Origin: Inia geoffrensis
Taxonomy: Eukaryota; Chordata; Mammalia; Artiodactyla; Iniidae
Length of the DNA stretch: 64,000 bases
Direction of reading: 5' to 3'
Assembly (NCBI GenBank): GCA_036417435.1
Contig: CM070903.1
Span: forward strand, 82,701,501 to 82,765,500
Shown here: in pieces, positions 1 to 10,619 of the stretch
Layout of the letters: every line of letters starts with the position of its first letter
Position numbering within the stretch: the stretch's first letter is position 1
Made by a program: the position numbers and the translations under genes
Notes under the pieces: generated by a model
Database searches by the model: none
Told to the model about the DNA's origin: nothing
What the model saw: only the letters and a program-made list of their open reading frames with translations

Positions 1-623
1 TTTTAAAGAGATAACCAGCAAGGACCTACTATATAGCACAAGGGGAAAAAAAAAGACAAAAGATAACAAGCACTGGTGACAAGGATGTGGAGAAAAGGGA
101 ACACTTGCACACTGTTGGTGGGAATGTAAATTGATGCAGACATCACAGAAAACAGCATGGAGGTTCCTCAAAAAATTAAAAACAGAACTACAATACTACC
201 CAGCAATTCCACTTCTGGGTGTATATCCGAAGAAAACAAAATCACTATTTTGAGGAGACATTCATTCACCATTATTTACAATAGCCAACACATGGAAACA
301 ACCTAAGTGTAAATCGATGGACGAAAGGATAAAGAAAATGTAGTATCTATACACAATGGAATGTTTTTCAAGCACAGAAAGGAAATCTTACCATTTGCGA
401 CACCATGACAGCAGGGACCATAAGGGCATTATGCTAAGTGAAATGTCAGACAGAGAAAGACAAATACTGTGTGACCTTGTTTATATGTGGCATCTAAAAC
501 AACTGAATTCATAGAAACAAAGAACAGATCCGTCAACAGGTACAAACTTTCATTTATAAGATAATAATTTCTGGGGATATAATGTACAACATGGTTAAAA
601 AAAAAGGTGAATGAACAGTGTTT
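1..623 (+). repeat. L1 3'-end fragment (ORF2 end plus 3' UTR)
   Basis: This reads as the degraded end of L1 ORF2 followed by 3' UTR. Diagnostic blocks are 'gatgtggagaaaaggga', 'cagcaattccacttctgggt' and 'gctaagtgaaatgtcagaca'. The first bases resemble the 'aaggacctactatatagcac' block of cetartiodactyl L1 3' ends. It is truncated by the window edge and has no intact frame. Confidence 0.8.
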
Positions 624-908
624 GGGGACTTCCCCAGTGGTGAAGTGGTTAAGAATCCGCCTGCCAATGCAGGGGACACGGGTTAGATCCCTGGTCCAGG
701 AAGATCCCACACGCCACGGAGTAACTAAGCCCGTGCACCACAACTACTGAGCCTGTGCTCCAGAGCCCGCAAGCCACAACTACTGAGCCCACGTGCCACA
801 ACTACTGAAGCCCACTCACCTAGAGCCTGTGCTCTGCAACAAGAGAAGCCACCGAATGAGCAGCACACACACACCACAACGAAGACCCAACACAGCCAAA
901 AAAAAAAT
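624..908 (+). repeat. CHR-type tRNA-Glu SINE, long form
   Basis: It begins 'ggggacttccccagtggtg' and carries the tRNA-like part ('cagtggttaagaatccgcc', 'ggttagatccctgg'). The body repeats 'caactactgagcc' and it ends in 'gacccaacacagcc' plus an A-run. It is moderately diverged, with damage in the B box. Confidence 0.9.
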
Positions 909-1089
909 CATCTTTAAAGAAAAATAAGAAGTTTCAAGTGACAGAACAGGAAAAGCTAAAATGGGCATGTACCAGCCTGTAAACATTTATGATGGGTGGG
1001 AAAAACAAAACAAAAAAACACCCTGTGGCTTTTTAACTAGGCTAATCCCTACCAGGGCAAGTAGCAACCCTTTAAGAGACTCCGTCCTT

Positions 1090-1398
1090 GGGGGTTCCCT
1101 GGTGGTGCAGTGGTTAAGAATCCGCCTGCCAGTGCAGGGGACACAGGTTCAAGCCCTGGTCCAGGAAGATCCCACATGCCTGGGAGCAATTAAGCCCGTG
1201 CACCACAACTACTGAGTCCATGTGCCACAACTACTGAAGCCTGCATGCCTAGAGCCCACGCTCTGCAACAAGAGAAGCCACCACAGTGAGAAGCCCGTGC
1301 ACCGCAACGAAAGAGTAGCCCCCGCTCGCTGCAACTAGAGGAAGCCCGCGCACAGCAATGAAGACCCAACACAGCCAAAAATAAATAAATAAATAAAA
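1090..1398 (+). repeat. CHR-type tRNA-Glu SINE, long form
   Basis: It starts 'gggggttccctggtggtgc' and ends with 'cagccaaaaataaataaataaat'. The B-box-like sequence is 'caggttcaagccctgg'. It lies about 180 bases after the previous copy in the same orientation and is about as diverged. Confidence 0.9.
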
Positions 1399-1723
1399 TT
1401 TATTAAAAAAAGAGATTATGTGCTCAAAGAATCAGTGATGCCTTTTTCTTTGTAGTTTGAAGGCATCCTAAGCTGATGTCAAAGCACTCTTTTAGGGTCC
1501 CTTTGATGGAAGGAGTCTGCTTTTTCTGTCCACCCAGTGAAGAGAATGGGCAGGACTCTCTGCTCCCAACATTCAACTGTGCACGTCCTTGTCTAAGTTT
1601 GCCTCGTACTTCCAGGTGTAATTAACTTGACCCAGTAAAACCTCAACTAGAAAGCTGCTGCTGTTGCTACCACTTCCAGAATGTACTCTGTACAACCTCA
1701 GTTTCTTTGTATCACTAACTTCT
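1399..1723. other. Unassigned intergenic sequence
   Basis: I recognise no gene, RNA or repeat family. The last 16 bases (1708-1723) are the left target-site duplication of the adjoining L1 insertion. Confidence 0.5.
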
Positions 1724-1912
1724 TTTTTTTCTTCACATCTTTATTGGCGTATACACTGAAATATTACTCAGCCATAAAAAGGAACAAAATTGAGTTATTT
1801 GTAGTGAGGTGGATGGACCTAGAGTCTGTCATACAGAGTGAAGTAAGTCAGAAAGAGAAAAACAAATATGTATGCTGACACATATATATGGACTCTAAAA
1901 AAGCGGTACTGA
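1724..1912. mobile_element. Short L1 insertion with 5' inversion (twin-primed)
   Basis: The insert lies between two perfect copies of TGTATCACTAACTTCT (1708-1723 and 1913-1928). It opens with a T-run and a short antisense L1 3' end ('tttattggcgtatacac'). It then switches to a sense L1 ORF2-end fragment ('gaaatattactcagccataaaa'). A T-run on the left with the other part reversed is the structure left by twin-primed L1 integration. Confidence 0.75.
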
Positions 1913-1928
1913 TGTATCACTAACTTCT

Positions 1929-3899
1929 GATTCCAAGACTGGGGTGGTTGCTGGCTGCAAGGAAAGCAGAGATCTGGGATCCGTGGCTTCTATAATGGGG
2001 GGCAGATGCTGCTGCATGTGACGATTCCCCCAAACATAGGGAAGGAATTCAGATGCTAAGTGAGAGACAAATTTCCACGACGGTCTACCCCTTTGGCTTC
2101 CCAAAATCAACATGTATGTTTCTTCCTACCCTTACACTTCTTTAAAGAAAATAACATCTAACATAATGCAACAACCTCTTATGTCTTTAGCTGCTCCTAA
2201 AAGTGCTTAAGCCAAAATCTCAATTATTGCACCCAGGATCCAGGATCTTGGAGTGATGCTTATCTGTCTTTTAAGTCCCTTAATTCTCTTCAATTGTTTA
2301 ATTAAAGAATTTGACTAATTCTCTTGAAAATTTGTCCACTATTCTTTAAATTATAAAATTAACAGGCATCTTTTTCTATATAAAATATTGGGGGAAAGGG
2401 AGAACAAAGACAAAAACTATTCTAAAATATATAAATATGTACCTGAAAATGCCAGTAGATTTTAAAGTTCTCAATTTTGCAAGTGAATCCAAGGCCACAG
2501 TTGGTATTTATAACTTGACTTCTCAACTACCCATCCTTATCTTTGTCTATAGCCAGCAGAATCTCAGCTGATCAAACTTTTATTCCTCAGAGACTTGAAA
2601 TCTTAGTGGAATTAAATTACGTCTTAGAATTACATCTGCCTAGGTAAGATTACTGACGTTTTCCACGAACTTTTACCACTAAACATGGCAGCTCTGGTCA
2701 ACAACCCACCAAGAATTATTCCTCTTTCTTAGTGGCGCAACAATTAGTCCTTCCATTTAGAAAGAAACCATCTGGTCCCCAGAAACTTCACTGAGACAAA
2801 CTGTTGTAATTTCATGGGATTTTTCTCCCACTGTCTGGCATATTTTTTTTTCTTTTTTTTTTTTTTTTCCAAAGGCATCTAGGGTAACTGCTTACAGTTC
2901 TATACGTCATTGCAGCCAAAAGTCATCAATGTAATAGACTAGCGTGTACCAATCTGTGGATTGATGAAACAATAGTTTCCTGTAGCACACAGCCAGTTGA
3001 CCTAACCTCAGTGGGAGACAATAATGGTGTATTGCTGTCTTTTCTAGGTTAAAGATATCCTCAGTTTATTGGAATCAAAAATAAATATAACTTGCTAGAT
3101 CAGTAGCTATATACCAGTCACCAGGACTTGTGTGATTTCCTCCCCAAAGAAGCTCCCATGTGGAATAGCAATTCCTTTGGTATGGGCACTAATGACTGTG
3201 ATTCTACAAAATTCCACATTCTGATAGGAAGCAAGAGTTCCCAGGGCTTCCACTGGCTCTTCTTCCCATAATAACTCTTAGTTTATAAGTCAGGACTCCA
3301 GTACAGCGTTCATGTCACTTGCTAAATATGGTAAAATTGCGATGGTAAAACTCCAACAAAACACTGTAAGTGGAGTGTTCGGCAAATTATCCATTGCCAA
3401 AAATGCAGAAACACGCTACTGAGAAGCTAATAAAATGTTTGGGGTAAAATGAGCCGAGGTAAATCTAGGCATCTGGATCTCATGCTTTCCAAGCATATCT
3501 GTTCTGGCTAAGGTTTGGCACCACATGGTAGATATGATCTATTCTGGTTTAAATGTTGATGGTGTGATTCTGAATCCTGTGAATGGCCAGTACCTCCAGA
3601 ACAACTGTAGTAATTCCAGGAATATCTTGACTAGTTGTCATTCGTTTTATTGGCCCATATTAGGAATATTGGGGCATCATCTACCTTATATTATCCACAA
3701 AAGCTTTTACTGACAAAGAACAGTCACTATACCTCTATTTCTTCAAGTCAGTATTCATTTCGTGTAAGTATTTCTCCTTTAGTGAGAGAACAATTTTCTG
3801 GGTTCTTTCAGGACATAGCTAGAAGGTAGGTGAACAGATTGAAAAAGAGAAATCCACTACAAGGTTCCCATTTCTTTAAATCTTTAGATCCCTTCTTCT
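1929..3899. other. Unassigned intergenic sequence, about 2 kb
   Basis: There is no convincing gene here. A T-rich run lies near 2841-2869. The open frames are short and overlapping, with no recognisable domains. Parts may be an old retroviral interior too degraded to name, which I cannot support by eye. Confidence 0.5.
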
Positions 3900-4418
3900 A
3901 CCTTTTATCAAGTAATGACAAGGTATAAGAGGCACAAAAACAGGAAAGGAAGAGATAAGACTACTGCTATTTGTAAATGAATGTATCACCTATATAGAAA
4001 GAGCAATAGAATCTAGATACAAACTGTTAGAACTAATAAGAAAGGTCAATAAGTTCTCTGCATATTAAAATCAACCTTTCAAAAACCCAATAGCATTTCT
4101 CACAGCATCAATAACCAACTAGAAAATATAATTTTAAATAAAATACGATTCACGATAAGCCCCCAAAATGTAAAGTATGTGGACATTAACGAAGACTGCA
4201 TAAGGTGTGAAAAAAAATAAAATTTTAAAACTTTTATGAAGGATATATAGAAGTTCAATAAATGCAAAGGCAGCCATCCTCTTGGAATGGATAACAATAT
4301 TATAAAGATGTCAGCTCCCCCCAAGTTAACCAGTAAATCTGATGCAATCAAAATTTCACATGGATTTTTTAAGGAACTCAGTAAACATCTCTACAATTTG
4401 TTTAGAAGAATAAAGTTT
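3900..4418 (+). repeat. Degraded L1 ORF2 fragment
   Basis: It reads as L1 ORF2 in the sense direction, with 'accaactagaaaatataat' and 'ggataacaatattataaaga'. There are many stops and frameshifts. It continues beyond the SINE at 4419-4737. Confidence 0.6.
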
Positions 4419-4737
4419 GGGACTTCCCTGGTGGCACAGTGGTTAAGAACCTGCCTGCCAATGCAGGGGACACGGGTTCGAGCCCTGGTCCAGGAAGATT
4501 CCACATGCCATGGAGCAACTAAGCCCATGCACCACAACTACTGAGCCTGTGAACTAGAGCCCACGTGCCACAACTACTGAAGCCCTCATGCCTAGAGCCC
4601 ATGTTCTGCAATAAGAGAAGCCACTGCAGTGAGAAGCCCACACACCGCAACAGAGTAGCCTCCACTTGCCACAACTAGAGAAAGCCCCGCGCAGCAACAA
4701 AGACCCAACGCAGCCATAAATAAATAAATAAATTTAT
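4419..4737 (+). repeat. CHR-type tRNA-Glu SINE, long form, with TSD
   Basis: The element runs from 'gggacttccctggtggcac' to 'cagccataaataaataaat'. It is bounded by perfect 12-bp duplications AGAATAAAGTTT at 4407-4418 and 4738-4749. The B box 'gggttcgagccc' is intact. It was inserted into an older L1 fragment. Confidence 0.95.
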
Positions 4738-4855
4738 AGAATAAAGTTTTACAAATAACTAAGTCAATCTTTGTTTAAAAAAAAAAAAGCATAAGAAATG
4801 AAGAGAGAAAAAAACAAAAGAAAAAAAAAAGAAATTTAAAAGCATAAAGAGGATG

Positions 4856-5299
4856 TATCAGTCAGGCTTAAACCAGAGAAACAGAAGCAGTCGGAGATAT
4901 ATATTAAGAAATTTATTGCAAGAAATTGGCTCACATAATTTTGCGTTTGCCTGTACAAGTCTGAAATTCATAGGGCAGGCTGTCACAGAGGACAGGCTGG
5001 GACTCTCAGGTACAGCCTGAAGCTGCAGTCCAGAGGACAAATTTCTTCTACAGAGAAGCCCCAGCTCTGCTCTCAAGGCCTTTAAACTGATTGGATGAGG
5101 CCTACCCAGTTTATCTAAGATTATTTTCCTTACTTAAAGTTAACAGATTAATGGGCTTTAATCACATCTACGGAATACCTTCACAACAACACCTAGATTA
5201 GTTTTGACTGAGTAAATAACCAGCCAAGGAAAGTGCATAGTGGTTAAAAAAATAAATAAAAAAACAGCCAAGGTGACACATCAAAAAGACCATCACAAA
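4856..5299. repeat. Old interspersed repeat, family not named
   Basis: The left end resembles the widespread mammalian repeat starting 'gtattagtcagggttctcc'. The later blocks 'gattggatgaggcc' and 'ggctttaatcacatct' match its distal part. A final block near 5265 ends 'gaccatcaca'. I recognise the sequence class but not the library name with certainty. Confidence 0.5.
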
Positions 5300-6115
5300 A
5301 GGGGAATTGTCCTACCAGTTTTAAAGATGTACTATGCAAAACAACAACAACAAAAAGATGTATTATGAAGCCCAATTTTTTTTTAAAAAAGCAATATTGT
5401 TGTAAGCCCAGTCAGATAGATCCATGGAACAGAATAGATAGCTTCAAGATAAACATGTATGGGAATGTAATATACAATGAAAGCAGCACCACATAGGAAA
5501 AGACAAGTTATTTAAATATCCAGTGTTGGGGAAACTAGTTATATCTATATGGGAAAAACAAAATGATCTATATCTCACACCACACACAAAAGTAGACTCC
5601 AGATGGAATTCAACCTAAATGTGACAGATGAAAACAGTAAGTAGAAGAAAGTATAGATTATCTTTGTAAATTATGAGTAAGGAAAGACTTCATAAACAAA
5701 ATCTCTCAGTACACTTGTGGCCAGTTTAGGACCTTAATAGGGAGGGTGTCAAAAAAGCTATAGCACCAGAGTCTCCATAAGAAAACTGAGAGGCGGGACT
5801 TCCCTGGTGGTCCAGGTGTTACAACTTCACCCTTCCACTGCAGAAGGCACAGGTTTGATCCCTGGTGGAGGAACTAAGATCCCCTCAAGCCACACAGTGT
5901 GGCCGGCCCCCCCCAAAATATATCAGATTTGTCTGACATGTCATGCGTCAGAAGACACATCTATCCAGTTCAGAAAATTTATTCCTGTATGCCAAACCTT
6001 GTTTCTGTTTTTTTTCTACATTTTCATCATGAGAACTGTCCAACTGCTATCAAATGTTTAAAGGAAACCATAAAAAGGAAATACCTAGAGGAAAACGTAA
6101 GGGTACATTAATTTT
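5300..6115 (+). repeat. Degraded L1 ORF2-like sequence, split by a SINE
   Basis: It has an A-rich sense-strand L1 character. Blocks such as 'tagatccatggaacagaata' and 'ctccagatggaattcaacct' resemble the distal ORF2 region. It is interrupted at 5795-5918 by a short SINE. It could be the continuation of the L1 fragment at 3900-4855. Confidence 0.5.
5795..5918 (+). repeat. CHR-1-like short tRNA-Glu SINE
   Basis: It starts 'gggacttccctggtggtcc' and contains 'cttccactgcagaaggcac' and 'aggtttgatccctggtgg'. It ends 'gtgtggccgg' plus a C-run and A's. The short body without the 'caactactgagcc' section separates this type from the longer copies. Confidence 0.85.
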
Positions 6116-6389
6116 ACTCAGGATGAGATAGAACCTTTTCAGCCTATATGTAATAAAGATTTTCCTAACAAAGAAACTCTGTAGTTCTGACTACAAGAAA
6201 ATTTAGAATGTCTTGTGGTCAATACAAATTGGGACAGCTGCCCAGCTCACGGTAATTTCCCATTAACCTTATTTGTGCCACTGCTTCTTTTCTCAGTAAT
6301 AGACCTGCCTCTCAGCACAGGGGTAGGCATGTGACCCAGGTTACCCAATTATAGTGCCTCTCTCTTCCCACTTCCTATTCATTTGTTTT

Positions 6390-6745
6390 GTCTATCAATT
6401 CATTCCACAACTGTTTATGGAGTGGGGATTCAATGATGAACAAAATATTCCTGCACTTTCTTGAAACTTAGGATTTGGGGGAAAATAAGCATTAATCAAA
6501 CACTTCTGCTAATAAATATATAATTACAAGCTGAAATAAGTTCTCTGAAGGAGAGGAACATGGGTCTATGAGAACATAAATCAAAGAAAGTAGACATACA
6601 CAAGAGGCAGGAAGGAGGGCAGTCAGAACTGAAGGGGTGTCACTGGAGATGAAAGGTGAAGAATTGGGTAGGAATAAACCAGGTGAAAGGGATAATGAGG
6701 GCAGAGAAGACTGCATGCCAGGAGAATCACAGCCATCTGTCAGTG
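6390..6745 (+). repeat. L2-like ancient repeat
   Basis: Heavily decayed 'ttccacaactgtttatggag...caatgatgaacaaaat' and 'gcaggaaggagggcagtcag' fit the family seen better at 12240-12790. The family name is inferred from general resemblance. Confidence 0.4.
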
Positions 6746-7470
6746 GTAAAAGCAATAGGAGATTAGCAGAGATAATCCTGTCACTGGTTGTTAAAGAAAT
6801 GCAAATTAAACAACTACCAGATGTCATGTTTCACCTCTTAGTTTAACGAATATTTTAATTTTGATGAATGATATGGTGAACTTTCATATATTGTGACTAG
6901 GAGTGTAAATTGGTACAACTTTTCTGGAAAGTAAGTTGACAATATGCTTCAAAAGTCCTAAAAAAGAGAGATCTAATGCACAGTATAGTGAATATAGACA
7001 ATAATATTGTACGACTAAAACAAAAGAATACTAAAAAATATCACACTTGACAAATTATTTTCCTACAAACCTATCCTAAGCAAAAAAAAGAAATTAAGAT
7101 CTCAGATATAGATTTATGTACAAAAAATATTCATTGAAGCATTATTTCAAATGTTGAAAAATTAGAAAAAACAAGGAAACGATTAAATTATGTGCAGCTG
7201 GGCTTCCCTGGTGGCGCAGTGGTTGAGAGTCCGCCTGCCGATGCAGGGGACCCGGGTTCGTGCCCAGGTCCGGGAGGATCCCACATGCCGCGGAGCGGCT
7301 GGGTCCGTGAGCCATGGCCGCTGAGCCTGCGCGTCCGGAGCCTGTGCTCTGCAACGGGAGAGGCCACAGCAGTGAGAGGCCCACGTACCACTAAAAAAAA
7401 AAAAAAAAAAAAAATTATGTGCAGCCATATGGTAGAATATTATAGTCAATAGTATACATGCAAGATACAT
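6746..7470 (+). repeat. Old L1 3'-end fragment split by a SINE
   Basis: It reads as distal L1 ORF2 and 3' UTR: 'aaagaaatgcaaattaaaca', 'gactaggagtgtaaattggt', 'attcattgaagcattatt', then after the SINE 'ccatatggtagaatattata'. Confidence 0.65.
7199..7411 (+). repeat. CHR-type SINE, young short form, perfect TSD
   Basis: This is a clean copy of the 'gagagtccgcctgccgatgc' subfamily with 'gtgagccatggccgctgagc' and a 22-base A-tail. It is bounded by a perfect 14-bp duplication AAATTATGTGCAGC at 7185-7198 and 7412-7425. The low divergence and exact TSD suggest a recent insertion. Confidence 0.96.
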
Positions 7471-7739
7471 CACTTTTCTAGTTAGAGAAAAGAATCCAAT
7501 TAAAATGTTCCATTGCCAACAAAATATTTCAGTGTTCAATGCATGATTTGTTGCTTAATAACTACCTGCAGAATAAAAATTCATGATTGACAACAAATAC
7601 AATTTATAAAGTCCAGACATATTATGACTTTAATGTATATCCAATTTTGTATTTGTATATCAAACTGCCTACTTGACAACTTCCACTTTGATAGTTCATA
7701 ACATTTCAAACTTACTGAGTTCAAAATCAAACACTAATC
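7471..7739. other. Unassigned AT-rich intergenic sequence
   Basis: I recognise nothing beyond possible L1 3'-UTR decay at the left edge. Confidence 0.4.
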
Positions 7740-8122
7740 CTCCCTCCCCCTCCCCCCTCCCACTTTCCCGTCTTTAACTCTTTCCCTTTCAGGCTCCCGC
7801 ATCTCAGTCTGGAGCACCCACAGCCTTTCTTGAGTGCTTCCTCATGTCTCCATCCCCTCACCCTCCTACAAGTCTGCTCAATTCTGTCTCCAAAATAGAT
7901 CTAAAATCTGTCCATTTCTCCCTGTCTCCTTTGCCACCACACTATTGCAATGGTCTCTTTCCTGGACCAATGCAATAGCTTCATAACTGGTCTAGTTTTC
8001 ACCTCCCTCCAACCCATTTTCCATCCAATGGAGAGTGTGGTCCTGTAAAAATAAAAACTGAGTGAAGCCATTCCCCTGCTGAAAACATTTCAATGCTTTC
8101 CATTACATTTAAATAATATCCA
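7740..8122 (-). repeat. L2-like ancient repeat, left part
   Basis: 'ggaccaatgcaatagcttcataactggt' and 'ctgctgaaaacatttcaatgctttcc' resemble the antisense version of the repeat at 12240-12790. It is interrupted by the SINE at 8123-8469 and resumes after 8481 ('acctacataataatcgc'). Confidence 0.45.
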
Positions 8123-8469
8123 GGGACTTCCCTGGTGGCTCAGCAGCTAAGAATCTGTCTGCCAGTGCAGGGGACATGGGTTCGGTCCCTGGTCCGGGAG
8201 GATTCCACATGCCACAGAGCAACTAAGCCCATGCACCACAACTACTGAGCCTGCGTGCCACAGCTACTGAAGCCTGCACGCCTGGAGCCCGTGCTCCTCA
8301 ACAAGAGAAGCCACCCGCAATGAGAAAGAAGCCTTCCTACCACAGCAAAGAGTAGCCCCCCGCTGACCGCAACTAGAGAAAGCCTGCACGCAGTAACAAA
8401 GACCCAGTGCAGCCAAAAAAGAAAATAATTAATTAATTAATTTAAATTGCATATGTTAAAAAATAAATA
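8123..8469 (+). repeat. CHR-type tRNA-Glu SINE, long form
   Basis: It starts 'gggacttccctggtggctc' and ends 'agccaaaaaagaaaataatt' plus an AT-rich tail. An imperfect duplication AAATAATATCC (8111-8121) / AAATAACATCC (8470-8480) brackets it. Confidence 0.93.
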
Positions 8470-8539
8470 AAATAACATCCAACACCCTTTCTATGACCTA
8501 CATAATAATCGCTAACTTATTATCAGCTAGACAATTACT

Positions 8540-8735
8540 ATACATGTTTTATATTTACTAACTCAAGGAATCCTAACAAGAAGCCTGTGAAGTAGGTATT
8601 CTTATAATTTCTAATTTACAGACAAGGCAAACAAGGCACAGGGTTTAAATTCGCCCAGCGTCTCTCAGTAATGGTGGAGGCAGTGTTTAACCCCAGACAG
8701 TCTAGACCCTACTCTCAGCACCACCAGTCCCCTCC
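8540..8735 (-). repeat. MIR SINE, antisense
   Basis: The antisense MIR signature is readable: 'agcctgtgaagtaggtattc', 'acagacaaggcaaacaaggc' and 'aaccccagacagtctagac'. This is an old element shared across mammals. Confidence 0.7.
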
Positions 8736-8879
8736 GGTACTCAGCTGTGCTCACAGGGATCCTGTGATCTGGTCTCTAGGCTCCTGGAAACTGACAAACG
8801 TTCTCACTTTAGTGCATTTGTGACCTGGCTGATTTCCTCCCAGGAACACTGTTTTCACTGCTCTTTAAATAGCGGCTTC

Positions 8880-9077
8880 TCATCTTCATAGAAAGGGAAT
8901 AGTAAAATAGATCATGGTACATGTTTACAATGGAATAACATGTAACTATTTTTAAAATTTGAGCTAACTCTGTATGTACTAATATGGAAAGATATTTAGC
9001 ATATTTTAGATCGTTAAATGAAAAAAGCCAAGTTTCAGAATAGTATGTTAAAGGAATATGTATACCATAATATCATG
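8880..9077 (+). repeat. L1 3'-UTR-like fragment
   Basis: 'gtttacaatggaataacatg' and 'agtttcagaatagtatgt' resemble an old L1 3' UTR. Matching sequence continues past the SINE at 9432-9551. Confidence 0.45.
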
Positions 9078-9423
9078 GTTGTTTTTTTTTTTAATAAGTC
9101 TATTTATTTATTTATTTTTGGCTGTGTGGGGTCTTCGTTGCTGTGCGTGGCTCTCTCTAGTTGTGGTGAGCAGGGTCTACTCTATATTTTGTTGCGCGGG
9201 CTTCTCATTGCAGTGGCTTCTCTGGCTGCGAAGCACAGGCTCTAGGTGTGTGGGCTTCAGTAGTTGTGGCACACGGGCTCTAGAGTGCAGGCTCAGTAGT
9301 CGTGGCACACAGGCTTAGTTGTTCCGTGCCACGTGGGATCTTCCCAGACCGGGCGGGGATCGAACCCGTGTCCCCTGCATTGGCAGGCAGATTCTTAACC
9401 ACTGCGCCACCAGGGAAGTCCAG
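9078..9423 (-). repeat. CHR-type tRNA-Glu SINE, long form, antisense
   Basis: It reads from a T-rich tail ('tatttatttatttttggctg') to 'ccaccagggaagtcc', the reverse complement of the 5' tRNA-like end. The octamer ATATCATG flanks it at 9070-9077 and 9424-9431. Confidence 0.93.
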
Positions 9424-9562
9424 ATATCATGTGTTTTATTAAAATTAAAAAAAAATTTTTTTACCTATCAAAGGTCTAAAGGTTTATACACTAAATTTTT
9501 AACTGAGGTAACCTCTGAGGAGTGAGCTGGAAAGAAAAAAGAATAGGAAAAAGGATTTTCAC

Positions 9563-9778
9563 TTTTTTTTTTTTTTTTTTTTTTTTGCGGTACGCGGGCC
9601 TCTCACTGCTGTGGCCTCTCCCGCTGCGGAGCACAGGCTCCGGACGCGCAGGCTCAGTGGCCATGGCTCATGGGCCCAGCCGCTCCACGGCATGTGGGAT
9701 CTTCCCGGACCGGGGCACAAACCCGTGTCCCCTGCATCGGCAGGCGGACTCTCAACCACTGCGCCACCAGGGAAGCCC
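9563..9778 (-). repeat. CHR-type SINE, young short form, antisense
   Basis: A long T-tail, then 'gcggtacgcgggcctctcac', ending 'ccaccagggaagccc'. The duplication AGGATTTTCAC at 9552-9562 and 9779-9789 is perfect. The copy is nearly identical to the short copies at 59202 and (reversed) 51743. Confidence 0.96.
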
Positions 9779-9789
9779 AGGATTTTCAC

Positions 9790-10103
9790 TTTTTACATTG
9801 CACATCGTTTGAAGTTTTTATCCTCATCCTACATTAGTAATGTAATAATAATTCTGAGGCAAATGTTTTCTTTTATATGCTAAATGTCTGATTGCTACAT
9901 TTTGTTATTTTGGTATTCTAATTTTTGCTACTTTCCCAGGTTTCTCTTAGGTAGCTGGAGAAGGTGTCTAATTTAATTCTTTTATTTTTTCATAGGCTGA
10001 GTTTTTCTTTAGTGCTCAGGACTCTCCAAAATGATTGGTTGTTTCACCACAATTATTTACATTATACAGCCATAGCCATCATTACTAACTAAATGTTTTC
10101 CTA
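9790..10103. other. Unassigned intergenic sequence
   Basis: I see no gene or nameable repeat here, only AT-rich sequence. Confidence 0.4.
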
Positions 10104-10227
10104 GGGGCTTCCCTGGCGGGCCAGTGGTTAAGACTCTGTGCTTCCACTGCAGGGGGCGCCGGTTTGATCCCTGGTTGGGGAACTAAGATCCCGCATGCCA
10201 CGTGGTGTGGCCAAAAATAATAATAAT
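10104..10227 (+). repeat. CHR-1-like short SINE with TSD
   Basis: 'ggggcttccctggcgggcc', 'cttccactgcagggggcgcc' and 'ccacgtggtgtggcc', then an (AAT)n tail. An AAATGTTTTCCTA / AAATGCTTTCCTA pair (10091-10103, 10228-10240) flanks it with one mismatch. Confidence 0.93.
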
Positions 10228-10269
10228 AAATGCTTTCCTAATTTCCTCTCAGTTCTAAGCTGGTTCGTG

Positions 10270-10605
10270 GACTTCCCTGGTCATGCAGTAGTTAAGAATC
10301 CGCCTGCCAACGCAGGGGACACAGGTTCGAGCGCTGGTCCAGGAAGATCCCACATGCTGTGGGGCAACTAAGGCCATGTGCCACAGCTACTGAGCCTGTG
10401 ATCTAGAGCCCACGAGCCACAACTACTGAAGCCTGCACGCCTAGAGCCCATGTGCTCCACAACAAGAGACGCCACCACAATGAGAAGCCCACTCACCACA
10501 ACGAAGAGTAGACCCCGCTCGCCACAACTAGAGAAAGCCTGCGCGCAGCAACGAAAACCCAAAGCAGCCAAAAAAATAAATAAATACAAATAAATAAATA
10601 AATAA
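10270..10605 (+). repeat. CHR-type tRNA-Glu SINE, long form, with TSD
   Basis: It runs from 'acttccctggtcatgcagt' to an (AAAT)n tail. The 14-base duplication TAAGCTGGTTCGTG (10256-10269) recurs with one change at 10606-10619. Confidence 0.93.
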
Positions 10606-10619
10606 TAAGCTGGTTCATG

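Noticed and set aside
624..700. tRNA-like A and B boxes, here and in every CHR SINE
   Set aside because: They belong to tRNA-Glu-derived SINE heads. None has a full cloverleaf expected of a functional tRNA gene.
7183..7539. Repeated arginine/proline-rich frames (also at 9522, 51735, 57194, 61587 and elsewhere)
   Set aside because: All are translations of CHR SINEs in various frames. The similarity between them reflects the SINE, not a protein family.
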